Assembly (NCBI RefSeq): GCF_001262605.1
Contig: NZ_LGTC01000001.1
Location: forward strand, 6,807,501-6,871,500
DNA: 64,000 bases
Reading direction: 5' to 3'
From: Pseudobacteroides cellulosolvens ATCC 35603 = DSM 2933
GTDB taxonomy: Bacteria; Bacillota; Clostridia; Acetivibrionales; DSM-2933
Shown: one piece after another, positions 17,469 through 27,092 of the stretch
Layout: every line of letters begins with the position of its first letter
How positions within the stretch are numbered: the first letter of the stretch is position 1
Notes under the pieces: generated by a model
What the model was told of the DNA's origin: nothing
What the model saw: the letters and a program-made list of their open reading frames with translations, nothing else
Database searches by the model: none
Position numbers and translations under genes: made by a program

Positions 17469-18102
17469 TGTTAGGACGCCTGAAGTTGCAGCTTTTTGTG
17501 CACAAGAAGGTGTTGATTTCCTTGGTTTACATCAAATTTGGGCTCCTATTACAAATGAAAAACTAGGTATTTTTCAATCAATAAAGCAGGCTGCACCGGG
17601 GCTTTCGCTTGTGTTAGTTACGAAAGAATCTAATCTTGATAAATTGTTGGAAATGTGTTTGCAATTTGAGTGGAATTGTGTTCAAATGCATTTCCAAACA
17701 GCTCAACATAATATAGTTAAATTCAAGGAAAAATTGCGTGCCAATGGTTCTTCAATTAAAATTATTTCTGTTATAGAAACAAGGAGCTTGATTGCAGAAT
17801 CTTTACAATCAATTTCGAAAGTTTCCGACTTTTTGCTTTTTGATAGCTCAATGCGTGGGGGAACAGGTGTGCTTTCTGATAGAGAATCATTAGCAAAAGT
17901 ATCCTCAGTCGTAAAAGGTATACCCTATTTTGTTGCTGGAGGATTAACACCAGAAAATGTTGTAAGTGTTATTGGACTTACCAGACCTTTTGCTGTTGAC
18001 GTACAAAGTGGCGTTGAATCATCAGATCCTGATTTAAAGCATCATAAAGACCCTAAAAGAATAAAAGCTTTCGTTGAGGCAGTAAAAAGTTGTAACTTAT
18101 GA
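17440..18102 (+). CDS. TrpF-like (phosphoribosylanthranilate isomerase family) protein
   Basis: 220 aa, normal TrpF length. VKICDVRTPE at the N-terminus (family: VKICG), GGTG near residue 142, FVAGGLTPENV near 166, DVQSGVES near 186 and a C-terminal KRIKAFVEAVK. The usual glycine after KIC is an aspartate. No other trp gene is nearby, and it shares an operon with HAD and PRTase-like genes, so a role outside tryptophan synthesis is likely. Confidence 0.85.
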   Translation: MEKVKVKICDVRTPEVAAFCAQEGVDFLGLHQIWAPITNEKLGIFQSIKQAAPGLSLVLVTKESNLDKLLEMCLQFEWNCVQMHFQTAQHNIVKFKEKLRANGSSIKIISVIETRSLIAESLQSISKVSDFLLFDSSMRGGTGVLSDRESLAKVSSVVKGIPYFVAGGLTPENVVSVIGLTRPFAVDVQSGVESSDPDLKHHKDPKRIKAFVEAVKSCNL

Positions 18103-18172
18103 GGCAAGGGCAACATGTGAACGTCGTTATAGTGTGCAACCCTTGACATTTTCGCCGAATCTAATGCTCTTA

Positions 18173-18385
18173 CCTACAAGGACAGAAAAGTTATACAATA
18201 AAGTGATTATTGTATAACTTTTCTGTCCTGACTCTGTAAGTAGCTCTGCATTTCATTAAAGTCTCTTCAAAGATTCTTATAGATTGCCTTCAAAAGCCGT
18301 TCTAAAAGATAGGGGGACCGCTTTTCCACAGACTCGCTATGTCAGCAGCTTTGAAGCTACTTGTATTTCCAACCGACTCAAGAAG
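18173..18385. repeat. Long-hairpin element (S2 right copy)
   Basis: Inverted copy of 8898-9110; its 23-bp stem is at 18179-18229. Confidence 0.8.
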
Positions 18386-18484
18386 TTTGTTAATTGTTAA
18401 TTTGCATTTTGCATTATGTGCATCTAGCACTACACACTGGTGTTGATTTACCGAAGAATTTTTCAACCATAAATCATGACTTAT

Positions 18485-18868
18485 CTAATGATTTTTTAGT
18501 TCAAGGGACTCAAAATATTCTCCTACGCTTTTAGGTATTAATAACAGTAAAATAACAGTTAGATACGCTGCAAAATACAGAAATGACACTAATCCAAGCA
18601 ACGGATTGTCAATTATTGACGGCACTCCGGAAAGACCTAAAAAACATGCAATTCCCATCAATATTACGCATACCCATCTTGCCCAACTTACTCCACTATA
18701 CACCAGATAACATAATCCACATGTTAGGACGAACCTTATAAACTGAACTACAAAACTCTGATGCACTCCCGTTATTAGATTGAAAAAAATTGTAACCATA
18801 GAAATCCCAATGATTATGCCCATAGCTGCAAACACCAGATTTCTTCCCTTAGAAACACTTGACTCCAT
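18485..18868 (-). CDS. Four-helix membrane protein (right-arm copy)
   Basis: Identical to 8415-8798. Confidence 0.65.
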   Translation of the reverse strand: MESSVSKGRNLVFAAMGIIIGISMVTIFFNLITGVHQSFVVQFIRFVLTCGLCYLVYSGVSWARWVCVILMGIACFLGLSGVPSIIDNPLLGLVSFLYFAAYLTVILLLLIPKSVGEYFESLELKNH

Positions 18869-19227
18869 TGATGCTCCCCCATTTTGAATTTGCTAATCAA
18901 TTATTAATTTATTTAAGCACGATTCTATTATACGACATAAAATGTCAATATTCAACATTTGGAAAAAGCCTTTGTAAAACTATAAATATCATGGAATTTT
19001 TAGCTGAGGTTGCTCCGTCACTTGAAATGGTCATTATTCACCACCTAAACCATAAATCTTTATGGTAAAAGATGCATTCATATAAATATTAAATTGTATT
19101 TTGAATCAGTAGTATTAATTGGTGCAACGATTTTACCATAAATTTTACATTTTTTTCATAATATCATTTCTTTTTGCTTTTATCAATACCTTGTTTTGTC
19201 ACTCAAATATATTCTGACGGATCAGGT

Positions 19228-19258
19228 TGCACCCCTGATATTCTCTGCTGGTTTCCAG
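19228..19258 (-). repeat. Cassette-end mini-hairpin E3, right-arm copy
   Basis: Mirror of 8025-8055. Confidence 0.8.
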
Positions 19259-19300
19259 ATCACTAATATTCTTTTCTCCACATCAAACTGTAAAATGAAC

Positions 19301-19881
19301 TTATTTATTTTTTAAGACTACAGTTTTTGCCACAATATCATGTAAGCCTTGTTTATTCTTGGTTATTGCAACCATAATTAAGCCAATACAAATAATAAAT
19401 CCTGATACAAGCTTAAATATATTTCTTATGACAGACTTTCCAATTGTTATTCTACTGCCATCAATATTTGAAACTTTAATTTTCAATAGTACTTTACCTA
19501 ATGTTCCTTGAAATGGCGATGCTTCAAATATTATAGAATAAACTATAAAAATCAAAGTTGAAATATCTCTAATTTTGTTACGATAGTTAAATAAAAAATC
19601 TTGTCTTGCTTGAAAGTCACGCGGGTTATCTAAGTATTTAATAAAAGCATCCTTAATATCAGTGAATATAAGGAAAAACAAAATTAATAAAACCATCATA
19701 GGAATAACATCTATAAAATATGCAAGTACTCTAAGAAAAAACCTGCATATTTAGTCTTTAATGAGCCTAAATTACTATTTCTATCTACTTTATTAAGCTC
19801 AAAATTATAACCACAATCACATAATACAGCTTCTTCTGGATTGATCAATTTACAGATAGGACACTTTTTTGATTCATTCAT
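19301..19881 (-). pseudogene. Frameshifted zinc-ribbon/RDD gene (right-arm copy)
   Basis: Same gene as 7401-7982, but the T-run at 7546 (seven T) is six T here (near 19736), so the zinc ribbon and the RDD part are in different frames. Could be a real lesion, slippage-based switching, or a homopolymer sequencing error. Confidence 0.75.
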
Positions 19882-19948
19882 AGAAAACCTCCCAAATTTT
19901 ACTTAATCATATTATAAATTATATAACTCTATAGAAAAATAGGTCTTT

Positions 19949-19979
19949 TGCACCCCTGATATTCTCTGCTGGTTTCCAG
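19949..19979 (-). repeat. Cassette-end mini-hairpin E2, right-arm copy
   Basis: Mirror of 7303-7333. Confidence 0.8.
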
Positions 19980-19987
19980 AAATGATT

Positions 19988-20152
19988 TTATTTCTTAATT
20001 ATTTTTTTAATTTTTAGAAATAAATATTTAAAAAATTCCCATAACCCTATATTTTCACCTATAAAGTTCATAAATGTCATAAACAATCTTATAATTATCA
20101 TCCATACAACTACAGCAAATATAAGTGCTCCAATAAAATAAACAGTATTCAT
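19988..20152 (-). CDS. 54-aa single-pass membrane protein (right-arm copy)
   Basis: Mirror of 7130-7294, same frame and length. Confidence 0.5.
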   Translation of the reverse strand: MNTVYFIGALIFAVVVWMIIIRLFMTFMNFIGENIGLWEFFKYLFLKIKKIIKK

Positions 20153-20477
20153 AATTGTTTCCCCATAGTAGCAATATAGACCATGTTATTAGTAAAAAAC
20201 TAACATTATCTATTAAAGCATATATCATCCTAATAATTTTTTCAACGGATGATATACAGTAATTAAATGTTAGTATCACAACGGTTAGGCGAAAATGGAC
20301 ATAAGGTTATCAGTCCAAACTCAGAGCTTATTATTTTATAAGAAAAGCCGGATATGCGGTGACACAATATTAAGGTGTGAGTCAAGGTTTCAATTTTTCT
20401 CTAAAAATTAACCATATGTGAAATTCATTTATGACTTTTACCCCCTGTATTCACTTTTTACATCGCAAAAGTTGTTC

Positions 20478-20508
20478 TGCACCGCTGATATTCTCTGCTG
20501 ATTTCCAG
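20478..20508 (-). repeat. Cassette-end mini-hairpin E1, right-arm copy
   Basis: Mirror of 6774-6804. Confidence 0.75.
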
Positions 20509-20542
20509 CGATTAAAAAGGCTGGGAAAACCCAGCCTTAATT

Positions 20543-20830
20543 TCAACTAAAAAATTCGTCTAATAGCTTTTCTGCCTTGTGCAATTCATCCAGTAACGGA
20601 TTCATATAATCACTTGAAACTTCCAGATATGCTCTTACTCCACCATCAATTTTGAATAATACTCTTTTTAGGCTTTCTTGCGGGGTATTTTCCAGCATAT
20701 CTTTGGCATTTTTATATCGTTTTATAATCAGTTCAACCATAGGTTCATTATTTTTTTTGAAATCCTCTTCAAGTATCAGAATTACTTTGTTTATTTGATC
20801 TATTAAATCATTAATTTTCTCTGGTTTCAT
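20543..20830 (-). CDS. Cassette 1 immunity candidate (right-arm copy)
   Basis: Identical 95-aa protein to 6452-6739. It remains intact although its toxin partner is frameshifted. Confidence 0.7.
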   Translation of the reverse strand: MKPEKINDLIDQINKVILILEEDFKKNNEPMVELIIKRYKNAKDMLENTPQESLKRVLFKIDGGVRAYLEVSSDYMNPLLDELHKAEKLLDEFFS

Positions 20831-20856
20831 TATAATACACTTCCATTTTCATAATT

Positions 20857-21695
20857 TTATGCACTCGGTACTGACCTAGAGCCTATGATCCAATCTTTAG
20901 GCCAATTTTGCGGTAATAGAATTTGATCATCTCCACCTTTTAAGACCGTACCTGTAGATTTAATAGTTTGCGGAGCAATTTTACCAATATTCAATACTGT
21001 ACCTTTGGGAACTAATATTTTTGCTTCGAATTCTTTTGAACCGCCCCATTCCGGTAATAATGCACTATCAATTTTAGCTTGAATTCTATTTCCAGCAGGT
21101 GCAGTAGTAACAAAAGCTCCTGTGTCTTTAGCTTTTCCACCATATACCCTGTAAAGTATAATATCCTCATTGGTAACTACTGTTCTATATTCACTATCTG
21201 TAAATGTGGGTTTCATCCACTCAGGTAAGCTTTGCTTCTCAATAACAGTTACCTTATCATCAATAGCAGTAGAGTATTTTCCAAATGCTTTTGGCTTTTC
21301 TAATCGTTGTTTACGATACTGCTCTTTCCATTGAGCTTTAGTCATGGACCTTTCGCCAGGTTTAGGATTATAGCCTCTTTCAAAAAGATTACTCTTTGCC
21401 GCACAATATCCACTTGGGTCAATATAATTTACAGGGTTGTTACTTACATATGCATAAAGGTTTAATCCATCGCCTCTGTATGTGTCCTCTTGTGTGAACC
21501 TTCCCACAACTGGGTTGTAGAACCTGGCACGCAAATAATACTGTCCGGTAACCTGATCATACTGCTCTCCGGCATAACGGAATCTATTATGTACTTTCTC
21601 AACAGCTTCAACTGTATTACCAAATGCATCATATTGATACTTATTCACTACACACTTCCTGCTGCATCAACAAGCCCTACTACATCACCGTGGCC
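20857..21695 (-). pseudogene. Rhs tip, cassette 1, with frameshift in the core (right-arm copy)
   Basis: Same as 5589-6425 except for a 2-nt GT insertion near 21653 that separates the GHGDV start from the downstream core and toxin and creates stops. The toxin part from 21648 is still open. If joined to an upstream Rhs at GHGDV it would not be translated in frame. Confidence 0.75.
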
Positions 21696-21717
21696 TTAAT
21701 TAGGTAATATTCAGTTG

Positions 21718-21752
21718 TATTTTTTATAGCACTTTGTTAGGGTGGTGCTATA
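21718..21752 (-). terminator. Terminator next to the Rhs junction (S3 left)
   Basis: Mirror of 29393-29427: TATAGCAC / GTGCTATA stem followed by A-rich DNA. Confidence 0.6.
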
Positions 21753-22205
21753 TTAATCGCTATTATTCCAAGTAAGAACACCTTTACATCGACCAAATCC
21801 TCTAAACTCATAAGTAGGATAAATATCTTCACCTTTTTCTTCAATATCTTTAACTAATTCTTCATTAGGTGATATATCTACATAAATCCAAGCCTCAACT
21901 GATTCATCCAATTTATCTCTATCAACTGAAAGCATACGTGTAGCACTACGATTCCATAGTATTTTATTGATTTCATCAGCATCACTTTCAGTCAATCTAA
22001 TCTTATTTATTGTAAATTCAGCAAGGCTTTTTAAAATATCTCCTAAATCATCAAATATCACAGTTAATATCCCTTCCTCATTTTTTTGAAGGCAAGAGTT
22101 ACCAGCAGTTTGATTATCATAAATTACACCCGAATCACAAATTATTATTAAAGCTAGTTGATCAAGTCCATAAAGGCAAACCCTTTTTTTATTATCTTGC
22201 ACCAT
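21753..22205 (-). CDS. Orphan immunity-type protein, DUF6210-like
   Basis: 150 aa with CGGAGG before the ATG. YGLDQLALIIICDSGVIYDN at the N-terminus and a C-terminal GFGRCKGVLTW resemble DUF6210 proteins, which sit beside polymorphic toxins. No adjacent toxin in the same orientation, hence orphan. The family name is from memory of the motif and is not verified. Confidence 0.6.
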   Translation of the reverse strand: MVQDNKKRVCLYGLDQLALIIICDSGVIYDNQTAGNSCLQKNEEGILTVIFDDLGDILKSLAEFTINKIRLTESDADEINKILWNRSATRMLSVDRDKLDESVEAWIYVDISPNEELVKDIEEKGEDIYPTYEFRGFGRCKGVLTWNNSD

Positions 22206-22273
22206 AATAAACCTCCGATAATTTTATTTCAGGTACATATCTACTATTTATACAAGATACTCATTCTAAAATA

Positions 22274-22720
22274 TTAAAGAGCAGGTGGCATAAAAGCTAT
22301 ACATATATATGGTACAATACTTAAGAAAGTCATGCCTAAGATAATTAGCATCTTATATCCACCACTAATCCCAGACTTACTTAATATAATTCTACCAATA
22401 AAAAGATTTACCAACGCTTCAACTATTAAAAAAGTTATTACCTCTTGTTTAAATGTAAGAAATAAATGCTTGTCTTTCATTATATTAATAGCCATAACTG
22501 ATATTGGATAGCACATTAGAGAAGTAAAGCTAATTATAAAAGAGTTTCTCAATCGCTTAAACTCTTCGTCTAAGTGCTTTTTTATTAATGAAAACACAAA
22601 AAAGTTAATCACAAAATAGGTTGTAAATATAAATAAAAACAAAGGTATAAAGTAAATCAGCATCCAATAGTTTGTACTTTCACCATCAGCTAATCTTGAA
22701 ATAAGAAATAAATGATTCAT
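22274..22720 (-). CDS. Membrane protein, orphan immunity candidate
   Basis: 148 aa, four hydrophobic segments, short soluble loop with KKHLDEEFKRLRNS. GAGG precedes the ATG. It sits between the transposase terminator and the DUF6210-like gene. Family not recognised. Confidence 0.6.
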   Translation of the reverse strand: MNHLFLISRLADGESTNYWMLIYFIPLFLFIFTTYFVINFFVFSLIKKHLDEEFKRLRNSFIISFTSLMCYPISVMAINIMKDKHLFLTFKQEVITFLIVEALVNLFIGRIILSKSGISGGYKMLIILGMTFLSIVPYICIAFMPPAL

Positions 22721-22813
22721 TTGGATTATCCTCGCTCAAATAAAAGAACCTATAATGGCTCACATGACAGCATATATAAAAGCCCTGTAAAAACAAGGCT
22801 CATATATATACTA

Positions 22814-24052
22814 TCATGCATTTTCTGTTTTGGAAACTGTTGGTTTTATGTACTCCCTTTGATGAATCATCATTGAATAGATAACCTTTGCAATCTGCCT
22901 CATTACTGCGATTAAGGCCTGGCGTTTTGTTTTCCCTTGTGATATCTTCTTATTATAATACTCCAGAAAAGTTTCATTTATTGGGCTTTTCTTATCCCTA
23001 CCCCTACAGATATTCCTTGATGCAATATCCCTGAATATCTCATACAATCGCCTGTTTCCCTGCTTATTCCTAAAGTTCTTGTCCTTATCACCTGATGAAC
23101 AGGCAACCGGGCTTATTCCGGAATACCGACACATTTTATCGCTACTGGAAAACCTCCTGATATCACCAATCTCACTAATCAGCATTGCAGCGGTTATTGT
23201 ATTAATTCCAGGCATTGTTTCAAGCTTATACGGAAATTGCTTCATGTGCTTTTTAATCTCAGCCTCTATTACTTCCAGCTCTTCATTACAATGCTTAATT
23301 TCCTTTATGCAATGAGATACAATAAAATCCCTTGTTTCCTGATATTCCGTTGATGTATCGCCATCTTTTGCAACAAGCATCAATATCCTTTCTGCATGTT
23401 CAATTCCAAAAAATCCGCTGCTATGGATGGAGAGAAATTCCGCAAGCTCTTCTTTTGTAATGCCTTTTAACTTTGACGGTGAGGGAAAGTTTTGAAAGAA
23501 TTCCATTCCGGCCTTACAGTAAGTTACCGTAAAGAATTTGGTATAGCTTGGATAATGATGCGAAATGTAGCTGTGAACCTGATTTTTAGAGGCAGCCCGT
23601 ACCTTGACTATTGAATTACGCCGAGATACTAAAAGCTGCAAAGTCCAGCTATCATCATGAATTGATGCATCTGGAAGGGTATCCAATTGATTTAATAGAA
23701 CCTTGGCAACACAGAACGCATCATGACCGTCAGTTTTATGAGCTATAGCCTGATTACGCCTTTCTGTATAGGTTAGAGAAGCATCAACAGACTTTACAGT
23801 ATAGCCGAGATTTAAAAGGAATATAGCAAAGTTCCTGCCGTTGCCTGAGGTGTCTTCTAGGCCGAAACATGGAGAAATACCACGTTTTAAATGGGATTTG
23901 ACAAATTCAATAAGCTTTTCAAAGCCCTTTTTGTTGTTCTCAAACCTGAGTTCTCCGAGCTTTTCAGTAAAGCAGTTAATGATCACTGCCACATGGGTAC
24001 GCTTATGAATATCCACCCCCACGAACAATTTACGCATTTTTGGATGTAACAC
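22814..24052 (-). CDS. IS110-family transposase (S3 left)
   Basis: 412 aa, identical in sequence to 27093-28331. Catalytic D14/E66/D108/D111 and the C-terminal ACSSG serine motif are intact. The start codon is GTG instead of the ATG used in S1 and S5. A few substitutions separate it from the S1 copy (for example GISPCF versus GITPCF). Confidence 0.93.
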   Translation of the reverse strand: MLHPKMRKLFVGVDIHKRTHVAVIINCFTEKLGELRFENNKKGFEKLIEFVKSHLKRGISPCFGLEDTSGNGRNFAIFLLNLGYTVKSVDASLTYTERRNQAIAHKTDGHDAFCVAKVLLNQLDTLPDASIHDDSWTLQLLVSRRNSIVKVRAASKNQVHSYISHHYPSYTKFFTVTYCKAGMEFFQNFPSPSKLKGITKEELAEFLSIHSSGFFGIEHAERILMLVAKDGDTSTEYQETRDFIVSHCIKEIKHCNEELEVIEAEIKKHMKQFPYKLETMPGINTITAAMLISEIGDIRRFSSSDKMCRYSGISPVACSSGDKDKNFRNKQGNRRLYEIFRDIASRNICRGRDKKSPINETFLEYYNKKISQGKTKRQALIAVMRQIAKVIYSMMIHQREYIKPTVSKTENA

Positions 24053-24380
24053 TTTACATTCCCCCCTATATTAAAATTTCAAGGTACAAACCTTGGCACA
24101 AAAGCACCCTTAATATCAACGATAAGCCCCTAAAACAGGGACTCCGCAAACCCACGCCAACTATTTGCAAGGTACAAGCCCTATAAACCAAAATCACAAT
24201 GTGATTTTGCAACATTGATCGTTGTCGTGAGAAAATATGGTGTAGCATACAACATATTTTCCTAGACATAATAAGAGCTTTTAACCTGGGAAAAACGGCA
24301 GCATTGTTATAACGAAATATGTAAAAATACATATCGCATGACCACGAACAGCCACATTATTCCCAGCTTAAAAACCCTTA
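24053..24380 (-). ncRNA. Transposase leader with ~85-bp hairpin insertion (S3 left)
   Basis: Same leader as 3547-3790 but with extra sequence at about 24187-24271. The insertion holds a 19-bp palindrome (AAAATCACAATGTGATTTT) and a second inverted repeat (GAAAATATG / CATATTTTC). Both S3 arms carry it; S1 and S5 do not. Confidence 0.4.
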
Positions 24381-24725
24381 TCATTCGTATATCTTAAAGG
24401 GTATACCAGCATGTGAAGCCCTTAAAATCATGTCACGAGTACCTTTGCTTTTTGCCAAATCCTCATGAAATACCAAAAGTAAATCAGGCTTTTCCATCTT
24501 AAGCATCTGGGCGTTCCTGATAGGCCCGGCACTTTTGCCAAACCTCTTCCAGTCTGCCGGATGCTCAATAAACCTGATACCGCACTGACGAGCAGCACGA
24601 ACAGCAAGCGTATCAGCACCCCGACACCCTCCGGCAATAAGCAAATCAATATCAAGACTTTTGACAATAGATAAAATCTTCTGGTAATCCCTATAATAAC
24701 GGCTTCCAGATACTAAAACCTTCAT
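24381..24725 (-). CDS. DUF2493/SLOG protein (S3 left)
   Basis: 114 aa; intact, with VLVSGSR and GGCRGADTLA. Its mirror copy at 26421-26764 is frameshifted, so this is the functional one in S3. Confidence 0.85.
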   Translation of the reverse strand: MKVLVSGSRYYRDYQKILSIVKSLDIDLLIAGGCRGADTLAVRAARQCGIRFIEHPADWKRFGKSAGPIRNAQMLKMEKPDLLLVFHEDLAKSKGTRDMILRASHAGIPFKIYE

Positions 24726-24799
24726 ATGTAAAACCTCCAGATTTACTGAAAAAGCCTGTAAAGATACAAGCCTTTGCACTAAAGCCGGAAGCTGCTATA

Positions 24800-24907
24800 T
24801 CAATGCTTCCTGAAAATATACAGGATAAAAAACACCAATCGAAACTGGTAAACAGAGCTGCCATAATCTCTGGCAGCCCTATGTAAGAACCTCTCAAAAT
24901 CCCTCAT
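24800..24907 (-). CDS. Conserved 35-aa microprotein (S3 left)
   Basis: ATGA overlap with symE, same protein as in S1. Confidence 0.7.
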   Translation of the reverse strand: MRDFERFLHRAARDYGSSVYQFRLVFFILYIFRKH

Positions 24908-25074
24908 GCTTCATCCTCACAATCTACAGGACGAATGGTAATAATACCCTGTGACACATCAATAACAACCCTGCATCCAACCTCAAAACCGTATGTAGCA
25001 AGCCACTCAGCCGAAACCACGATAGCAGGAGAATCATCAAGCCAATGGCTCCTGACAGATGATAAAGCTACCAT
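24904..25074 (-). CDS. SymE-like small protein (S3 left)
   Basis: 56 aa after GGGAGGTG. It has EWLATYGFEVG where the other copies have EWLATFGFEVG. Confidence 0.75.
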   Translation of the reverse strand: MVALSSVRSHWLDDSPAIVVSAEWLATYGFEVGCRVVIDVSQGIITIRPVDCEDEA

Positions 25075-25263
25075 AAAAATACACCTCCCAAATACTACTC
25101 ATGAGCCTATGAAGGAAGATACCCTGCATAAGCTGGAGCAAAAGATACCGCTATATCAGCAACTATGTCAATGGCTTTGAAAAAAAATAAATGAAAAAAT
25201 GCTTATCCCTGCAATTCTCCGAAGTTCCTAATACTGCACTAATCAGGGTCTTTGCAGCCCGCA

Positions 25264-25876
25264 TCAGGAGAATGGCATTTATATTTGCCATACCTGGAGT
25301 TGAATGATACTTAAAAGCCTCTACCGGAGAAGCTTCAGGAAAGCTCACGGGTTCAAGCTGATCTTATAAGCACATTCAAAGCCTCTTTGTAAGCAGCTTA
25401 CACAGACACATACACGAAAAGTATCAAATCATAGATTTGCTGCTTTTCGTTAGGTTGCTGGAAAAACCAATAAAAAGTTTTTCCAGCAACCGTATGAGTC
25501 AAAAAAGATTCTCTATAGCAACAGCAACGCCTCTTCGTAGTGTAAGCATAACCCGTAAGCCGCTATGTAGCGGCGTTCAGAGACTCTTGCAAGCGACAAC
25601 AAGCGATAAAAAATATTCCCAGTTTATATTTTTTATCGCTTTAGGATTGGCAAAAAGACATTTAGGTTGTCTTTTTTGCCAATCCGTATGTGACATTATT
25701 GGTACTTACAGGCGGTCTTTGTAGAAGCTCATGAGATCAGCAGAACTCCAAGAACTCTTCAAGGCCCCTTGCAGTGTCTTGTAAGACTCATCAAGTGTAG
25801 ATTTCAAATAAATATATTTGAAATCTACACTTGAGATATGACAGAAAGGACTGATAACAGTCTTTTCTGTCATATC
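25264..25876. repeat. Hairpin-pair array (S3), first pair collapsed
   Basis: Hairpins at 25414-25450/25453-25491, 25602-25640/25644-25685 and 25791-25834/25835-25876. The first pair is fused to a single structure at 25264-25302: the left arm of the first hairpin runs into the second half of the next, a ~58-nt deletion relative to S1. The stem at 25453-25491 has GGTTGCTGG/CCAGCAACC where S1 has GGCTGCTGG/CCAGCAGCC, a compensatory change. Confidence 0.85.
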
Positions 25877-26061
25877 GGAAGAAGTCTACGTAGTCTCTTA
25901 AAAAGCTTCCCTAAAGCTCCTCTAAAGAAAGTATTTTTTCTTTTATTTTTTTATCAAAGTCCCATTGACATAGGCCTGGTATAGCGGTAGCATTTGCCCC
26001 GACTTATGCAGGGTATCTTCCTACATAGGCTTATGAGTAGTATTTGTGGAGGTGTTTTTTT

Positions 26062-26232
26062 ATGGTAGCTTTATCATCTGTCAGGAGTCATTGGCTGGAT
26101 GATTCACCTGCTATTGTGGTATCAGCTGAGTGGCTTGCTACATTTGGCTTTGAGGTTGGGTGCAGGGTTGTTATTGATGTGTCACAGGGTATTATTACCA
26201 TTCGTCCTGTAGATTGTGAGGATGAGATATGA
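26062..26232 (+). CDS. SymE-like small protein (S3 right)
   Basis: 56 aa after GGAGGTG; ends DCEDEI rather than DCEDEA. Confidence 0.75.
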   Translation: MVALSSVRSHWLDDSPAIVVSAEWLATFGFEVGCRVVIDVSQGIITIRPVDCEDEI

Positions 26233-26336
26233 GGGATTTTGAAAGGTTTTTACATAGGGCTGCCAGAGATTATGGCAGCTCAGTCTTCCAGTTTCGTTTG
26301 GTGTTTTTTATCCTGTATATTTTCAAAAAGCATTGA
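26229..26336 (+). CDS. Conserved 35-aa microprotein (S3 right)
   Basis: Overlaps the symE stop (ATATGA). Y20F and R33K relative to S1, frame and length kept. Confidence 0.7.
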   Translation: MRDFERFLHRAARDYGSSVFQFRLVFFILYIFKKH

Positions 26337-26420
26337 TATAGCTATATTTGCAGCTTGCGGCTTTAGTGCAAAGGCTTGTATTTTTTACAGGCTTTTTCAG
26401 TAAATCTGGAGGTTTTACAT

Positions 26421-26764
26421 ATGAAGGTTTTAGTATCTGGAAGCCGTTATTATAGGGATTACCAGAAGATTTTATCTATTGTCAAAAGTCTTGATATTGA
26501 TTTGCTTATTGCCGGAGGGTGTCGGGTGCTGATACGCTTGCTGTTCGTGCTGCTCGTCAGTGCGGTATCAGGTTTATTGAGCATCCGGCAGACTGGAAGA
26601 GGTTTGGCAAAAGTGCCGGGCCTATCAGGAACGCCCAGATGCTTAAGATGGAAAAGCCTGATTTACTTTTGGTATTTCATGAGGATTTGGCAAAAAGCAA
26701 AGGTACTCGTGACATGATTTTAAGGGCTTCACATGCTGGTATACCCTTTAAGATATACGAATGA
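26421..26764 (+). pseudogene. Frameshifted DUF2493/SLOG gene (S3 right)
   Basis: One G is missing in the run at about 26522 (GTCGGGTGC versus GTCGGGGTGC in the other copies), which splits the protein just after AGGCR. The remainder of the gene is unchanged. Confidence 0.8.
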
Positions 26765-27092
26765 TAAGGGTTTTTAAGCTGGGAATAATGTGGCTGTTCG
26801 TGGTCATGCGATATGTATTTTTACATATTTCGTTATAACAATGCTGCCGTTTTTCCCAGGTTAAAAGCTCTTATTATGTCTAGGAAAATATGTTGTATGC
26901 TACACCATATTTTCTCACGACAACGATCAATGTTGCAAAATCACATTGTGATTTTGGTTTATAGGGCTTGTACCTTGCAAATAGTTGGCGTGGGTTTGCG
27001 GAGTCCCTGTTTTAGGGGCTTATCGTTGATATTAAGGGTGCTTTTGTGCCAAGGTTTGTACCTTGAAATTTTAATATAGGGGGGAATGTAAA
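26765..27092 (+). ncRNA. Transposase leader with hairpin insertion (S3 right)
   Basis: Mirror of 24053-24380; insertion at about 26874-26958. Confidence 0.4.

Larger units (their letters stand above)
17076..21695. repeat. Right arm of inverted repeat S2
   Basis: Reverse complement of 5589-10207; see the left arm. Contains two frameshifted genes (Rhs tip and RDD gene) that are intact in the left arm. Confidence 0.92.

Noticed and set aside
17440..18102. Tryptophan biosynthesis gene trpF
   Set aside because: No other trp genes, altered KICD motif and an operon with HAD/PRTase-like genes; kept as TrpF-like only.
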